64,000 bases of DNA from Loxodes magnus (taxonomy: Eukaryota; Ciliophora; Karyorelictea; Loxodida; Loxodidae): contig CAMPDV010000905.1 of NCBI GenBank assembly GCA_946699065.1, forward strand, positions 104,409 to 168,408, given 5' to 3'. Position numbers and translations under genes: made by a program. Under the pieces are notes generated by a model. That model worked only from the letters and a program-made list of their open reading frames with translations, was not told the DNA's origin and made no database searches. Positions 62,394-64,000 of the stretch are shown here, piece by piece; the stretch's first letter is position 1, and each line of letters opens with the position of its first letter.

Positions 62394-64000
62394 TTATTAT
62401 TCTAAGTTGTTCTATTTTACTAGATATTACTTATTATTTATTTTTTACGCTGTTGCTCAGCTTGTACTGGAAGAAATAGGATTTTAGATAAGGTTTTTAA
62501 GTATTCCAAATTTTTTCTTTAAAAATAGAATATTTTATTTGTTTATTAAATAAGAACTCTTTTTACCTTAAACTTTAACTTACATTCTTCATTTTCACCT
62601 TAAACTTTAACTTACATGATAGTGTAATAAAAGTGTTTTCTATAGTTGTAAAAAGATTCTATTTTTATCAATGTTTTGATTCTAAGAATGAAATGAATTG
62701 TTTGCTTCTAAAATTATACTTCCTTAGTAATTCTTCATCATTTATATTATAAGCCCAAGAATCAGGCTACATAGGTCTCTAAATCTCTGAATTTGTAGAA
62801 CATCTCGCTAACTTGTTTTTCCATGCTATATTATTTCATTCTAATTTTAACTATTTGAGATATAGTCATTTTTTGTAATAAATTCTGAAGTATCTATTTA
62901 AATGTTTTATTAATGATTATATAAATCACTTAATTGAATTGTAGAAGTAGATTAATATAGTTTTAAAGGTTTTAACATTTGCTAAACTATAATTTGCTAT
63001 TACTTCTTCGGAAAGTCTGATATTCTAGATTAAGCGTCTAATTTCCTTTAATTTTATCGTTCATGATCATATATAAAATAAAGATACTGAATATTCAATG
63101 TACTATAAGCATCTTATAATTTTTAATTATTTTTATTTTAACTTTTGTAGTTCTTAAGAAAAATTATCAAGTTAATGCTAAGTTATATCAGTTATAGTTC
63201 ATAAGAAGTTGTTTCAATGTTTGCTTCAGTTTAAACTACCTTGCTAAATATTTCAATACTTAAATATTAGGTACAATATCAATTTTTTCAACTTTCACTT
63301 GTTTTTAGCAGAGTTCTACTTAAACTTATTTATCACTACATCTATTTTAATAGTTTTCAGTATTCCTCAGGTTTGTTTCATAAATATAAAAATTCTTTAT
63401 CAAGATTTTAATTAAGAATTTCAAGATATTAGATTTGCTAATGCATTTCAACAATTCTTGAGTTACAATAACTTAATTCATTTTATTATGATTGAAATTA
63501 GGAAGTTAGACTATTTATATAAATTTGAGCTTCCTACTTATAATTAAACATCATTTCTTCTTAATATATTAAATATCCTGTTTGATTATTTAGCTTAATA
63601 TGCAATCAAGACTATTTTTTTATACTTGCCTAATAACTTTAAGAAAAACAATTATTAATAAATTCCAATTCTTATATCTGGACAGATGAGAGCTCTGTTT
63701 AAGTAAAGTTGAGATTTTATATTATTAACTATTTCTTGTTTTGTACATATTTAAGATGAAATTATTTATTTAATATAAATTTAAAATTTTCTTATATTAA
63801 ATATTTATCTTTAGCTTATAAAAATTAAGTTCAGTTTATAGATTATTTTGCAATTTTGTTTATAAACATGTCTTATTATACCATTTTACCTATTTATTAG
63901 GAAATTAACTTTATTTATCATTTTTTTAGAACATTTATTTGCTCTGGTCGAATTAAACTTGGTTATTCGCTTAAATCTAAAATAATTGTTTTCAAAGATA
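62394..64000. other. AT-rich DNA to window end, no gene seen
   Basis: Counterpart of 32367-33971; nothing recognisable. Confidence 0.5.

Larger units (their letters stand above)
40351..64000 (+). repeat. Large segmental duplication, copy II (runs off the window)
   Basis: Copy of 10.3-34.0 kb. The match begins just after the LINE insertion that ends at 40350 and continues to the last base of the window. Differences from copy I are mostly single-base substitutions and homopolymer indels to the right of 46.3 kb, and denser to the left of it. Confidence 0.9.

Noticed and set aside
1..64000. CRISPR arrays, rRNA or bacterial operon features
   Set aside because: No regularly spaced repeats, rRNA signatures or ribosome-binding sites; the code and repeats point to a ciliate nucleus.

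Overview
The window looks like ciliate nuclear DNA that uses a non-standard code. It is extremely AT-rich, and almost nothing reads as a gene under the standard code. Long, domain-bearing reading frames appear once TAA and TAG are read as Gln and internal TGA as Trp. TAA falls on the near-invariant Gln of reverse-transcriptase motifs (GVMQG, SQMGF). TGA falls on the conserved Trp of WD40 blades (IKI-W), of CCHC knuckles (HL-W) and of endonuclease/RT motifs, and in paralogues the same position is often TGG. TGA also ends the WD40 genes. This matches the karyorelict code (Loxodes-like, table 27) best, with the Condylostoma code (table 28) as the alternative. The organism itself is inference. Because no codon is a dedicated stop, open frames alone are weak evidence here; calls rest on motifs, paralogue alignment and copy comparison.

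Layout. 1-10.3 kb: AT-rich DNA with a decayed ORF1-like (gag-like, CCHC) element at 2.25-3.06 kb (+), a decayed Cys-rich/coiled-coil/pentapeptide/WD40 gene at 7.05-9.07 kb (-), and a GC-rich coding-like module at 9.72-10.02 kb (-). 10.3-34.0 kb: a segment holding two WD40 cassettes (13.2-14.1 and 24.4-25.4 kb, both -), a near-full-length non-LTR retrotransposon (16.48-22.47 kb, +), an ORF1-only element (22.78-23.83 kb, +), a small fragment of another LINE (26.7 kb), and several poorly recognised coding stretches (29.4-32.4 kb). 34.0-40.35 kb: spacer sequence with a second ORF1 element joined to the GC-rich module (36.18-35.08 kb, -), and a LINE copy whose 5' half is inverted relative to its 3' half (37.63-40.35 kb), the structure expected from twin priming. 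40.35-64.0 kb: a second copy of the 10.3-34.0 kb segment, about 30.0 kb downstream and still matching where the window ends.

How the parts relate. The LINE encodes one roughly 1955-codon product: a Gln/Asn-rich coiled-coil N-terminus with a bipartite NLS-like stretch, an unassigned domain, an APE-type endonuclease, a reverse transcriptase and a C-terminal zinc finger. Its 3' end carries a hairpin capped by GCAA that is kept in the divergent copy. The ORF1-only elements resemble half-LINEs. The four WD40 genes each encode a stand-alone seven-bladed propeller of 322-323 residues and look intact; they appear to have exchanged sequence by gene conversion. The rest is AT-rich DNA in which I see no supportable gene.
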